From Hexactinellida sp. DTS-2022 (lineage: Eukaryota > Porifera > Hexactinellida), in the NCBI GenBank assembly GCA_028753945.1, contig JAPNXP010000016.1, forward strand, positions 1,768,001 through 1,832,000: a DNA stretch of 64,000 bases, read 5' to 3'. Below the pieces are notes generated by a model, which was not told the origin of the DNA, ran no database searches, and saw only the letters and a program-made list of their open reading frames with translations. The position numbers were made by a program, and so were the translations under genes. Positions 22,284 through 33,511 of the stretch are shown here, one piece after another. How positions within the stretch are numbered: the first letter of the stretch is position 1; every line of letters begins with the position of its first letter.

Positions 22284-22346
22284 GACATATACTCCTGATG
22301 AGACCAATGGAGGTTGAAACCCTATACGAGCGTCGATGCTCGTAGG
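22284..22346 (+). ncRNA. Hammerhead-core-like motif followed by hairpin (probably degenerate)
   Basis: CTGATGA (22294-22300), a 4-bp stem (GACC/GGTT, loop AATGGA) and GAAAC follow the hammerhead order. Directly downstream ACGAGC/GCTCGT form a 6-bp hairpin. I find no convincing stem I and no U-H at the expected cleavage place, so activity is unlikely; it may be a decayed structured-RNA element like the one at 44973. Confidence 0.25.
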
Positions 22347-22441
22347 ACGTGCGCAGTCAAGGAATGTGACAACTTGATGAGGTTCAAAAGTTTGATGACA
22401 ATGTATTTCGAAAAATATATCCTACTACAATCAACTCTCGT

Positions 22442-22621
22442 CAGTGGCGTATCCAGGATTTTCATAAGGGGGGTGCTAAGGGCCGAATTTAAGGGGGGTG
22501 CTATGGGTGTTGAAACTTAGGCCTGCACCGAAGCCCATCTGACTATTAATACAGCCGTGCTTGATCACCCAGCTAAGGGGGGTGCTCTAGCACCCTGAGC
22601 ACCCCCCTGGATACGCCACCG
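22442..22621. mobile_element. hAT-like MITE with 5-bp TSD, second copy type
   Basis: CAGTGGCGTATCCAGGATTT and CCCTGGATACGCCACCG are inverted; CTCGT flanks both ends (22437-22441, 22622-22626). Internal GGGGGGTGCT/AGCACCCC motifs fold back. 180 bp. Confidence 0.7.
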
Positions 22622-22639
22622 CTCGTTACTTCGAAGTGC

Positions 22640-22795
22640 TTGGGACCTGTGAATTCCTTCGTTATATCCGGATATTCGTTCTAAGCAGATAATAATTGAT
22701 GCATTTAGTGCTCTGAGTCTGGGGCAAAATATCAATTTCGTTATAAGCGGTTATTTCGTTATATCCGACTTCGTTATAACGGGAGTTCACTGTAT
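22640..22795. mobile_element. Short MITE with CGTTATATCC motifs
   Basis: TTCGTTATATCCGG near the left and CTTCGTTATAACG...CACTGTA at the right resemble the 'CAGT..TTATA' MITEs elsewhere. Left end not defined. Confidence 0.4.
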
Positions 22796-22989
22796 AATTT
22801 TTCAAGTTTTTGTATAATAAATAGTAGTAGACACTCATTAGTCGCCATAGCTCCGAAGGTAAGTAGTTGAAAACTGTTGTGAATCGAATCAATCAATTAG
22901 CTCTTTTGTAATAATTCAGTGTTTGTAAAATCAACATGTTGATTTTGTAAAATCGACAAAACATATACGTAAATTGTACATATTTCAAA

Positions 22990-23784
22990 TATTTGTCAAT
23001 TACCACATTCAATTGACGAAATACACGTAGTTGTATAATGAAAAATTGCTTGTAATTCATTACGAGAATAGATAGAATATATATTTGAAGAATAATTTAG
23101 TCAGTTTGTCCTGTCTGCTACGTGGACTAATAATAATATACATGAATTAACACATAATTGCGATCTAGTCAGACAACTATCCAATATCTACACTTAGCGC
23201 ATGTGCCCTAACTACTCAGAGTATGTGCCAAATAAATCGGTAAAAATAGGCTCATTCGTTAAATTAATCTCGAAACGATGCCACGAATGACCAAGGGAAA
23301 CGCACGTAAGATTATGTTATACACGATGGAAAACTTTCAAAAGGTAACTGGAGAACGATTTGCTTGTGTTTTACTTGGAATGGTTCTCTCTCAGTTATTG
23401 GGAACGAGAAATTCAAATCTTTTGTTTCTGAAAACAAAGATAATATTTGGAAATTATTGTCTCTACTGCCTCAATCAGAACTTACTCAAAACCAGATCAT
23501 GATCATGAATTGATCAATTTAACTTGACAAATACATTTTATGTCATAATGTCGCAACATTTAGGAGGCGAATGGTTGTAATTGGAAAACACCAAACTATA
23601 GGTAAGTATGTATAACTGTATATTATCACTTATTTCGGAGGGAGTACCTGGAGTTAATAGGCTGTGGCAGAAGATAATGCAATCTGCTTGAGATCAAGCA
23701 AATTGCAGAGAAGAATTTTTTAGCAAATTTTTTCTCCGAGCAGATGTTTTAACTAGATTATGTTTAGTACATGCATAATCTGCA
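22990..23784. repeat. Segment duplicated downstream of 28921, no gene
   Basis: GAATAATTTAGTCAGTTTGTC and the TGCTACGTGGAC block (about 23090-23125) recur at about 28957-28997 and in part at 29860. It forms the 5' border of duplicated transporter-derived DNA. Confidence 0.5.
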
Positions 23785-24150
23785 TACTGGAGTGCATTTT
23801 GCTATTTTTCGCCCCGTATACACCGGCTTATTTAGTAAGCAGAGGATTAGAAAGCAAGCACTTTTACATTGAAGAAAATTCTCTCCAAAAGTTATGATGC
23901 TCTCAGTGAGAGTTATGAATTACGAGACATTGTTAAGAATCAGCAAATGAATATGCTTTCAAGATTATCACTGTTATTTAAGCCTTGTAATATGAAGACT
24001 TAGGCACTTGTTGCTATCATTCTACTGATGATAACCCATCAGCCATCTGATTAACCTACTCTCTAGATTTAAGAAATTTATTCAAACATATTAGGAGTTG
24101 TCTGCCAATTGGCAGTAACCTTTGGTGCTTTTCTAAATCTCTAACTCACG
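23785..24150 (+). pseudogene. Sugar transporter pseudogene fragment
   Basis: Reads like the middle of T1/T2: a stretch equivalent to 'ILLFFAPYTPAYLVSRGLE.QA', the 'SYDALSE.YELRDIVKNQQMNMLSRLSLLFKPCN' loop, then 'ALVAIILLMITHQ' and 'GVVCQLAVTFGAFLN'. It has internal stops, deletions and lost frame. N- and C-terminal thirds are missing. A 40-bp scrap of its end also occurs at 29722-29760. Confidence 0.8.
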
Positions 24151-24908
24151 ACATGTTATTGTAAATCGCCAATATTCAATTGACGAAATAGTTTAAACAT
24201 AGATTATAATTAATTACGTAAATAGATAGAATAAATATTTGAAGAATAATTTAGTCAGTTTGTACTAATAATACGCAAATCAGTCGTAATCTATTTATCA
24301 TGAATTACCACTGAGTTGCGAGTTAGTAGGCAATCATCCAAATATGGAGATACTATTATACTATAATCAAATCGTAATAAATCGTTACACAAAACCTATA
24401 ATCATACTAGAATCTAATTTTGTAGAGATCACATTTCGATCAGTTTCTGATGAATTGGTTGTCCTTTTGACGTTAGACATACCGAGATTATTGTGACTGG
24501 ATCTGGGCGATCATAATAATAATTATTATTATAATTATAATTATAATTTACAAGTTGTACAATGTGAACCTATAATTTTTAGTTGTAACGATTAACAACA
24601 TCTGAATTTTGATGTTACGCATAGTACCTATATTATCTCTGCGATAGATGTTGTTGAAAACAAATTTAAATAACATTTAACAATTAATGCATTGATTTAA
24701 AATGCTAGTATAACTAAATCTTAAAATCTCAAAAATTAACATACGTAAATACTGAATTAATTGTACATATTTTTGTAAAAAAAAAAAATCATATTAAAAC
24801 TTGTGAAAATGTTAATTTCATAATCAGCACACTTGTTTACCTATTTTAACATTTGGAAGTTAGCCTCTTTAATAAATATACGATTTTTATTACGCTATCA
24901 CCTTAATA

Positions 24909-25268
24909 CATGGGTTTTCAACCTGGGGGGCGCGACCCCCAAGGGGGTCGCGAAGGCTTTATAGAAGGGTCGCGTGAAGTTCCGGAAAATTAAATAAAAT
25001 CGTTAAAATCTACCGTGATATAAGTCAAAACTTATTTAAATTATATACATTAAATACGTATATTGTGTGGACATTGTGCATGTACTTAAAAATGCAGTGC
25101 TTTCATAATTGTCAGAATATGCTTGAAACATGAGGTGCATCAAATTAATTAAACAATAGGAATACTTATTACACATTAATAAAAAATTTCACATTAGCAT
25201 TGTGGGGGGTCGCGAGCATTTCTACATCTGTAAAGGGGTCGCATGGTACAAAAGGTTGAAAACCCCTG
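24909..25268. mobile_element. hAT-type MITE
   Basis: Ends CATGGGTTTTCAACC and GGTTGAAAACCCCTG, flanked by CCTTAATA (24901-24908, 25269-25276). Interior GGGGGTCGCG/CGCGACCCCC folds back. The first triplet has drifted from CAG. 360 bp. Confidence 0.85.
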
Positions 25269-25430
25269 CCTTAATACAATCCAGAAAACAAAAAACAAAC
25301 GAATTTTAATTATATAGTTATATCTCAGGGTACATTACATTCCCTTTTATAACTCCAGATTTATCTCCGGGAACCAAAATACAGGAATAATATGAAAAAT
25401 TTATATCGCCAAAATTGTAAACCCTAGATA

Positions 25431-26197
25431 CTCTAATTTAATGTTATGAAGTGATAGAACTGGAATGCAGTATATGGGGTGGAACTATATGACAAGGAGT
25501 AAGTCACGAGCTGGTATGTTGCGAATTAGCCTTTATAACGAAGGTACGCCTTTGTTAAAGTTACTCCGTTAAAATTATAAATAAGCCACAGGAGTAATCT
25601 GCATGGGGTATATTTTAAGCTTCTAACAGGTTAATAACGAAGGGCTCAATTGAATCTTAATTGTTCTTTCCTATTTGAAGCAAACGATAAATGCATCATC
25701 GTTATTTGATATAGTATAATGAATCTCTCAAAATTGGTTTTCGGGTAATCGTGTAATGTTGAGGGAAATATATTTTACAATAAGAAAATCGGTCAATAGG
25801 GACAAAAAATGTGATTCCAGATCTAGCCCGTATTTAGACATGAGGAAATGTATTGCTAAAGTAATTTCAGTTAGATAATTGTTGCAAGCAGGGCCGGCGG
25901 AAGAGGGGCGGTTGGGGCGGCCTGGGCCGCCCCACTTTTTCTGTGATCTTTTGGTACTTTGAAATTTCGCGGGCGTGGTTTGCGATACTGTTATACAAGG
26001 CCGCCCAACCTCTCACGAGCTTCCGCCGGCCCTGGTTGCAAGGTTTAAAACCAAAAATAGACGTATTACTCAACTGACAGAATAACAGAAATACTATACT
26101 AAAACAAACAAAATCAAAATATCATCCAATGTCCATTAGTTAAACTTTGTTTAAGATGAAGAAATTATTTCCTTTGAAGAGGTTTTCCAGCTCCGCC
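25431..26197 (-). pseudogene. Duplicate of the T1 3' region, ending in a C-terminal coding scrap
   Basis: Matches 30145-30757 almost base for base except for one MITE. At 26150-26197 the minus strand still encodes the last ~15 residues of T1 ('ELENLFKGNNFF' type). Beyond that, similarity stops, so the rest of this transporter copy is gone. Confidence 0.75.
25889..26034. mobile_element. hAT-type MITE with proven empty site
   Basis: CAGGGCCGGCGGAAG...CTTCCGCCGGCCCTG, perfect 15-bp inverted ends, flanked by GTTGCAAG (25881-25888, 26035-26042). The duplicate at 30592-30600 has GTTGCAAG once, so insertion came after the segment was duplicated. 146 bp. Confidence 0.92.
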
Positions 26198-26529
26198 GCT
26201 GACCCGCCAACAAGTTGAGGTTTCCACTTAAAATTTCTCACACCTCGAAAAGTTATGACGTCATTGTCACATTTCGAGAACCCTGAAAATTAACTTAATC
26301 GCACATAATTCGCGCCCTCTAACGGCTCTAAGAGATAAAAATCTGAAAATTTAATAGAACATGGACATTAATGATGCGGACACGTTGGTCACACCAGATG
26401 ACCAATTTGCTTACTCATTATCGCGTGATGACGTAATCATTAAAATTTCATATTGTTAAATTTGACTATTTAGGGCTTAGGCCTATTTACGCTTTATAAT
26501 CAATGTTAGAAGTACTGTATATAAACCAA

Positions 26530-26606
26530 CACACCAACCGCGAAGCGGTTCGTGTGTGTGGTTGTGTTCTGCCGCGAAGCAACCTAGCAAGCGAAGCGCG
26601 CTAGTT
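26530..26606. repeat. GC mini-hairpin module, possible Helitron 3' end
   Basis: CCGCGAAGCGG, GCCGCGAAGC and GCGAAGCGCGCTAG follow one another. The last, hairpin plus CTAG before T, fits a Helitron 3' end, but I cannot place a 5' end. Confidence 0.35.
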
Positions 26607-27074
26607 ATAATTGATTACGTCAGTATATTAACAGTGCAATAATATTCTCGCAGAAGTAAATATAATCACATGATCTGTCGTTGTTATGAAATATATAATC
26701 TTAGTTTTCAATTGGAAAATAGAAGCCATCTCACAAGTTGAATCAATATAATAATAACGAGTTGAAACAATAGAATTAGATTTAACTCTTTCAATTGAAC
26801 TGAAGTGTTAGTAAACAAAGGGAATTTGCAACTCAATTGTGGCACAAACGAAGCCCAATTTGAAAATTCGTGCACTGTGAAAAGGTGTAGAATTAAATTC
26901 TCTATCGAATGCAAATAAATTTAATTTTCGGGTACTATTTATTGTTCGTGTTTCAATATTAAACAGGCGCAAAAATGTGTCCAAAAAAATGTTATACAAA
27001 ATCGTGACCCCAGGTACACATCTGTAACCCATGAGACACATATCCTGAAAATTTGGGCTCTTAGTTAATTAAAC
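26607..27074. other. Intergenic, nothing recognised
   Basis: AT-rich DNA with no coding signal or clear repeat pairing. Confidence 0.4.
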
Positions 27075-27870
27075 CATGGCCTACTATATAATACGGCTAG
27101 ATAAGTCAAGTATTTGCCATTTTATTTCCAGGCCAGTGTTTACTTTCTAATTGCTCGTAGAATAAATTACATATTGTCATGGAATAAACTAAACTTAGGT
27201 TTTCAAATACGCTGGAAACATCTAAAATACTTTTGAGAATGATTTCTCATCAGATTTAACCACAATGACGTAATCAAATATACATACCCATATATGGTAA
27301 TTAATACTAATTATGAAGTAGAGATTGAATTAGAGATTTTGTGAACATTAGCTAAATAAGTGCCAAGAACGGTCATTAAACTGACTGGGCAACATGTACG
27401 TCGTCAAACAGCACTTCTAAGACTTAGATTAAAATCTAACTATACATTTCAAAAAATACAAAACATATGGTTTGATAACAATAGCATAATTATTTACTTA
27501 TATGGACGTTGAAAAGAATTTGAGTGAAAGGAATGACATAATTTGTTACTGTAGTTAGTTTTTTTACAAGAAAAAATGCATTAGGATAAAAACGGCAAAG
27601 TTAGATTCTCAAATTATCTAAAAAATTAACATTTATTTAACATCATTACCATATATGGGTATGTATATTTGATTACGTCATTGTGGTTAAATCTGATGAG
27701 AAATCATTCTCAAAAGTATTTTAGATGTTTCCAGCGTATTTGAAAACCTAAGTTTAGTTTATTCCATGACAATAGGTGATTTATTTTACGAGCAATTAGA
27801 AAGTAAACACTGGCCTGGAAATAAAATGGCAAATACTTGACTTATCTAGCCGTATTATATAGTAGGCCAT
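27075..27870. mobile_element. Foldback-type element with ~225-bp inverted arms
   Basis: The left arm (27075-27300, starting CATGGCCTACTATATAATAC) is mirrored by the right arm (27646-27870, ending GTATTATATAGTAGGCCATG) with only scattered differences. A ~345-bp AT-rich spacer separates them. No transposase ORF. It looks like a long-TIR non-autonomous DNA transposon. Flanks TTAAAC/GATTAAAC are suggestive but not an exact duplication. Confidence 0.75.
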
Positions 27871-27905
27871 GATTAAACTCTGTTCTGGGGAGAGGCTACG
27901 GACTA

Positions 27906-28736
27906 ATAACTAACCAAGGCAGTAAGATTAGAACTGGGCCACTATACTATAGTATTGTCGGCACAGTAATAACTAACCAAGGCAGTAAGATTAGAACTGG
28001 GCCACTATACTATAGTATAGTCGGCACAGTAATAATATACCAAGGCACTCATTTCAATACTGGGCCACTATACTATAGTATAGTCGGCACAGTAATAACC
28101 AAAGCACTAAGATTAGAACTGGGCCACTATACTATAGTATAGTCGGCCAGAGACGGAACCGGTCGGGTCTGACCGGCACCAGTCGACCGGTCGGGTCGGG
28201 TACCGGTCGAACCCTGACCGGCCGGTCGAGATCTCTATATGATCTATTCGATATCATAATATCATAATTTGTTTTCTATTATTTATAAATTATTGCTAGC
28301 TATGATTGACCGGTCGGGTCGGGTCAAATTTCCAACTGGACCGGTCGGGTCGGGTCATGAAAATCCTGACCGGTTCCATCTCTGTAGTCGGCACAGTAAT
28401 AACAACTAACCAAAGCACTAAGACCAATACTGGGCCACTATAGTATAGTATAGTCGGCACAGTAAAAATAACAACTAAGTTTGAACTAACCAAAGCACTA
28501 AGATTAGAACTGGGCCACTATACTATAGTATAGTCGGCACAGTAATAATAACTAATCAAGGCAGTAAGATTAGAACTGGGCCACTATACTATAGTATAGT
28601 CGGCACAGTAATAATAAAGGCAGTAAGATTAGAACTGGGCCACTATAATAGTATATTATAGTCGGCACAGTAAAATAATAAAGGCAGTGATTTCAATACT
28701 GGGCCACTATACTATAAGTATAGTCGGCACAGTAAA
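27906..28736. repeat. Satellite-like array, ~60-65 bp unit with a palindrome
   Basis: About ten units of the form AAGATTAGAACTGGGCCACT + ATACTATAGTATAGTCGGCA + CAGTAATAACTAACC. Each contains the self-complementary CTATACTATAGTATAG, extended on both sides by GCCA/TCGGC. Unit length varies by small indels. One hAT MITE interrupts it. Confidence 0.9.
28148..28384. mobile_element. hAT-type MITE inside the satellite array
   Basis: CAGAGACGGAACCGGTCGGG and GACCGGTTCCATCTCTG are inverted ends; TAGTCGGC flanks both sides (28140-28147, 28385-28392). Rich in ACCGGTCGGG words. 237 bp. Confidence 0.9.
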
Positions 28737-28745
28737 ATTGCTTAT

Positions 28746-28922
28746 ACAGTTGAAACCGGATATTTTTAACACATTCTTTTCACGAAAATTTGTTAAAAAT
28801 ATCCGATTGTTAAAAATACCCGATTTTACAACAACAACAATAATTAATTATTTACAAGAAAATGTGTTAAATATATCCGATTGTTAAAAATATCCGGTGT
28901 TAAAAATATCCGGTTTCAACTG
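28746..28922. mobile_element. TA-type MITE with AAATATCCG repeats
   Basis: CAGTTGAAACCGGATATTT and AAATATCCGGTTTCAACTG are inverted ends flanked by TA. Internal TTAAAAATATCCGATTG motifs repeat. 177 bp. Confidence 0.85.
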
Positions 28923-29014
28923 TAATTAATTACGTGAATAGATTGAATATATATTTGAAGAATAATTTAGTCAGTTTGTCCTGCCTGCTACGTGGACAAA
29001 TAATAATATAATTA

Positions 29015-29690
29015 TCTGTATATTAAAAGCGGAATTGTTGTCTGTGTGTTTGTGTGTTTGTCCAGAATTGATTGGAAAGACTACGTGTCCCAGAAAGCTG
29101 AAAATTTATATCCTAGGGTAATTTTGTACTGCGACAACGATCTATTGGTTTTTGAAACAAAATAACGGGAGGAGACAAAATAAAGGCACTTATTTGGGAA
29201 TAACTCTTTCAGTTCTTATCCGATTCACCCACAATTTAGATGGCAAGACAACATGAAATGAGACACACGTATTCCGATTTATGGGTTTATGACGTCACGT
29301 GGGAATTTATTATTATTATTATTATTATTGCTTTAAATTCATTGCACATATTCACATATTAAATTCACTGCACATATTGAGGTTTGGTGATAACCTGCTG
29401 TCTCCACCTGCATGTATACAGTTTAGTTAGTTCGATTAGTGATTTATTAATAGCATACAGAAATGCATAAGTTTAGATATTTAGATATGAATAAGTGTTT
29501 ATATAAATTCCTATTTGAACTAGATAAATATTTTCTCTATTCTGTTTTACCTCACGGTAGGTAAGGCCGCGAAGCAGCCGTTATTTGTATTACATAGTGT
29601 CTACCACGAACGAACAAAGGTCGCGAAGCGGCCTTTGTGAGAGAGTGATCCGTCGCGAAGCGACCGAGACCGAAGGGCTCGTATAATTAA
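29015..29690 (+). mobile_element. Helitron-like element, 5' end clear
   Basis: TCTGTATATTAAAAGCGGAA followed by a TGTGTGTTTGTG tract and CCAGAATTGATTGG is the same 5' architecture as the other Helitron copies. GC mini-hairpins (GGTCGCGAAGCGGCC, GACCGAAGGGCTC) at 29560-29685 may mark its 3' region; no CTRR end was found. Confidence 0.4.
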
Positions 29691-29719
29691 TTAACACATT
29701 ACCGCGAGCTAGTCAGACA

Positions 29720-30697
29720 ACTATTCAATATTGCAGTAACCTTTGGTGCTTTTCTAAAAGTTCAACTTATGTTATTGTAAACCGCCAATATTCAATTGAC
29801 GAAATAGTTGAAATATAAATTTATAATTAATTACGTGAATAGATAGAATATATATTTGAAGAATAATTTAGTCAGTTTGGATGTTACGTGGGCTAATAAA
29901 ACGCAATTCAGTCGTGAATTATTTACATGAATTACCACGGAATTTCGAGTTAACAAGGCAATTATCCAATATGGAGATACATACTAGTATAATCAAATCG
30001 TAATAAATAACCATCGTTACACAAAACCTATTATCATACTAGTACATATCTAATTTTATAGAGATCGCATTTCGATCAGTTTCTGATGAATTGATTGTCT
30101 TTGTGACTTCAGAGTTCAGAAATACAGAGATTATTGTGACTGGACTAATTAAATGTTATGAAGTGATAGAACTGGAATGCAGTATATGGGGTGGAACTGT
30201 ATGACAAGGAGTAAGCCACGAGCTGGTAAGTTGCGAATTAGCCTTTATAACGAAGGTACGCCTTTGTTAAAGTTACTCCGTTAAAATTATAAATAAGCTA
30301 CAGGAGTAATCTGCATGGGATAATTTTAAGCTTTCTAACAGGTTAATAACGAAGGGCTAAATTAAATCTGAATTTTTCTTTCCTATTTGTAGCAAACGAT
30401 AAATGCATACATCGGTATTTGATATAGTATAATTAATCTCTCAAAATTGGATTTCGGGTAATCGTGTAATGTCGAAGGGAAATATATTTTACAAAAAAAA
30501 TCGGTCAATAGGGACAAAAAATGTGATTCCAGATCTAGCCCGTATTTACATATGAGGAAATGTATTGCTAAAATGATTCCAGTTAGATAATTGTTGCAAG
30601 GTTTAAAACCAAAAATAGACGTATTACTCAACTGACAGAATAACAGAAATACTATACTAAAACAAACAAAATCAAAATATCATCCAATGTCCAATAG
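29720..30697. repeat. Duplicated segment downstream of T1 (copy II)
   Basis: 29720-30144 matches 24110-24500 and 30145-30757 matches 25431-26197. Here the two parts are contiguous, while in copy I about 930 bp separates them. The first bases hold a transporter scrap (TTTGGTGCTTTTCTAAA). Confidence 0.7.
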
Positions 30698-32119
30698 TTA
30701 AACTTTGTTTAAGATGAAGAAATTATTTCCTTTGAAGAGGTTTTCCAGCTCCGCCACTGATTTTCCTTTAGTTTCAGGAGTCAGGATGAAGGTGACCACA
30801 CAGAGTATCATAAAAATTAAACTCGTCCCAAATACAAAATACCCTCTAGGAATGGAGTTGGTAACGATGGGGTAAAGTGTAATTAGTACGAAAGAAGTCA
30901 TATAGAGGCTAAAAGTACCAATTCCAGAGACCATATATTTAATGTTGAGTGGAATTAACTCCCCTAATAAGATATATGCGATATTTCCTATTCCCAAAGA
31001 AAAAACGACACTAAAGAGAAAAAAGGAGAACAAGGGCCATATAACCAGATAGGGACTCAGACACACGGCTATAATGCTATAGTTAAGATGCATATTCTGT
31101 ACAACATAGGGACATGTCACATCGATAAGGAGCAGGTATATTGCCAATAAGAGAAGTGCAATCGCAATGCCAATGTACGATAACAACAGCAGAGTTTTTC
31201 TACCTAGTGCATCGATAAAAAAGAAGCTCAAAATGCTACCGAAAACTACACTTAATGGGTAAACTAATCCAACTATATTTGAATCTATTTGGGAAATATT
31301 AAGCAATTCAGATGCATAAGTAGAAAATAGGTTAACTCCAGACATTTGAACGGTAATCATCAATAAAATGATAGTAAGAAGTGCTTTGAAATAACAAGGC
31401 CTGGATAACAGTGATAATTTTGAAAGGATGTTCATTTGTTGATTTTCAAAAATGTCTCGTAAATCATAAATTTCACTGAGAGCATCATAACTTTTGGAGC
31501 GAATTCTCTTCAATGTTAAGAGTGCTTGCTTTTCCAACCCTCTGCTTACTAAATAGGCCGGTGTATACGGGGCGAAAAATAGCAAAATGCACTCCAGTAT
31601 GTAGATTGAGGCACCTATATTTGATAACCAAATGTAGTTTAACTTGATGCCGAGAAGGAATACTATTAAAACTCCAAACGAAAGATTAAACCCTAAGACA
31701 CTGAGATGTCTCCCCCGTGTGTTCTTATTAGCTAACTCAGCAACGTATATAGGCACGATGGGCGTGGAGAGTCCGCTTCCCATTCCCGTGACAGCTCTAG
31801 CACAGATCAGCAATTCAGGCATTCTGCTGCTTCCGAGAAGGATCCAACCTGCAGCCGATATGAAAGCTGCAGTAATTATCACTGGCTTCCTACCCAACCA
31901 GAACATCATCGGTATAGCGCTGAGTCCACTGATCGCTGCTGCCAGATAGAACACGCCAGAGAACAGTCCGAACTGGTAATCGTCTAACAGATTCCTTGAC
32001 TTAACTTCCCGTGCTATTGGTGATGGTAAACCGAGAGAATATCCCAACATGAAAGATGCAATGTTACTAGAGAGAGTGCAGTATAGAACTCTCCATTCAA
32101 TATTGCATGACTGATACAT
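30698..32119 (-). CDS. Sugar transporter T1 (SLC2/Tret1-like, MFS)
   Basis: Predicted 12-helix facilitative sugar carrier of the plasma membrane, 473 aa, single exon. Seen: the helix 2-3 loop 'FWLGRKPVI' (G-R-K/R motif), 'ARAVTGMGSGLSTPIVPIYVAELANKNTRGRHLS' (helix 4-5 PxYxxE..RG region), 'QMSGVNLFSTYASELL' in helix 7 (family QQxSGxNxxxYY, with only one Gln), 'DALGRKTLL' (second GRK motif), 'LGELIPLNIKYMVSG' in helix 10-11, and 'TPETKGKSVAELE' at the C terminus. These match SLC2A6/8 and insect trehalose-transporter-type proteins. Substrate is not predictable. T1 and T2 are nearly identical over the first ~145 residues and in helices 8-12, yet differ sharply around helix 7. All landmarks intact, so probably functional. 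Confidence 0.88.
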   Translation of the reverse strand: MYQSCNIEWRVLYCTLSSNIASFMLGYSLGLPSPIAREVKSRNLLDDYQFGLFSGVFYLAAAISGLSAIPMMFWLGRKPVIITAAFISAAGWILLGSSRMPELLICARAVTGMGSGLSTPIVPIYVAELANKNTRGRHLSVLGFNLSFGVLIVFLLGIKLNYIWLSNIGASIYILECILLFFAPYTPAYLVSRGLEKQALLTLKRIRSKSYDALSEIYDLRDIFENQQMNILSKLSLLSRPCYFKALLTIILLMITVQMSGVNLFSTYASELLNISQIDSNIVGLVYPLSVVFGSILSFFFIDALGRKTLLLLSYIGIAIALLLLAIYLLLIDVTCPYVVQNMHLNYSIIAVCLSPYLVIWPLFSFFLFSVVFSLGIGNIAYILLGELIPLNIKYMVSGIGTFSLYMTSFVLITLYPIVTNSIPRGYFVFGTSLIFMILCVVTFILTPETKGKSVAELENLFKGNNFFILNKV

Positions 32120-33381
32120 TAATTATATTATTATGCTGATAATCTTCTCAAATTAGATATTAATGAAGGATCACTTCATTTATTGAAGCTTATATAGAAG
32201 CTTACGATCACCGAAAGTCTATTTCCAACCATAGATAATTAATTTTTCTTGAAAAAAACATGAAAACTATTCCACTTTGTATGTAAATCCCATTAATTTA
32301 TTAAAAAGTAGTACACGTATACTGCATTTTATATAAAAGCTATTCGCTAAAAGTCGCAAAATAATCGTCATTCGGTAACCCTGATGTATGGCGGTTTACT
32401 TACCATGACTATAACCATATATACTTTCTATCCATGACGGTTTACTTACCTCTTTGCAATGGCTCCACACTTTATACTTCATCCTACTATAATACGGCTA
32501 TACATGCTGCCGAAACATAGTAGAAAATAAGAGTCCAGTTTTGTAATTTTATTCTAAGCTAAACTATGCTTCCTAATGGCATAATTTGCATTTGTATGGG
32601 GTAATCAACCATTGCGAGTCCAATGGAACCACTTTTGAGAATCTGAGATTTGTGGTTAAGCTGTTTAAGTTGAGACCAGTAAAATAAGTAATCGAAGTGT
32701 TCGGTTGATCGAAGTCAATTAAACTGACCTACTTTATGCATTGATCACCAAGAGACCGGTGTTGTCTGGGCGTATCCTCCTATAGTTATAATATAATAAT
32801 ACACATTTCAATGTATTTATATTCTTTAACGTGAGTAAATCTGTTGGTGGCACTTCTACTAAGATCAGTGGAGAGGTTTGCTGGACTGACAGCTGATGAA
32901 GTCATAGACTGTTCATGACGGTACAGAGAGTCTCTGTTGTCATCGAAAAGAATTACAAGTCTACTTCACTCACTATATCCGTATAGATTGTGTAAACATA
33001 TACAAATTGTATGGTATAACCAAGTTATACTGTACATAAATTGGTTTTAATGAAATTCATCTTCAGGAAATTCAATTTTATGAAATTCATTTACATGAGA
33101 TTCATTTACATGAATACAATTAAACGATATTGGGCCGAGAAAATGCTGAGTTAGCCGGAAGTGAGTCAAGAAAGAATACGACAAACATTAAAAAAAACAT
33201 CCCCAACCAAGAAGATATTCTCGTAAGCAATGAAAGAGGGCCGACACGTTAGACCCAAAGTTCGAAGTACCATTAACGGACCTACAACGGCGAGGGACAA
33301 AGAGCCAGGGGAGGCGAAAGGAAAAGAAAAGTGGGCGTCGTACTTGAATTCGCTAGCCCTAATTAGTTGAAAGCTATAAGA
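32120..33381. other. Intergenic upstream of T1, nothing coding
   Basis: AT-rich, with a short run of ATGAAATTCATTTACATGA-type direct repeats at 33050-33115. Should contain the T1 promoter. Confidence 0.4.
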
Positions 33382-33511
33382 CAGTGGTTCCCAACCTGGG
33401 ATCCACGGATGGCTGTAGGGGTCCACAGGAACAGGATGTATTCGGTCAATGGGAGGGGGTCTACAGAATGACTATAGGGGGTCCACGGTTGAAAAAGGTT
33501 GGGAATCGCTG
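33382..33511. mobile_element. hAT-type MITE
   Basis: CAGTGGTTCCCAACCTGGG and GGTTGGGAATCGCTG are inverted ends; CTATAAGA flanks both sides (33374-33381, 33512-33519). GGTCCAC occurs three times inside. 130 bp. Confidence 0.9.

Noticed and set aside
23278..23502. 74-aa plus-strand ORF
   Set aside because: No family resemblance, lies in duplicated AT-rich DNA and has no supporting splice or start context.
27245..27270. CTGATGAG on the minus strand as a further hammerhead
   Set aside because: No GAAA at the required spacing and no stems; part of the foldback arm.
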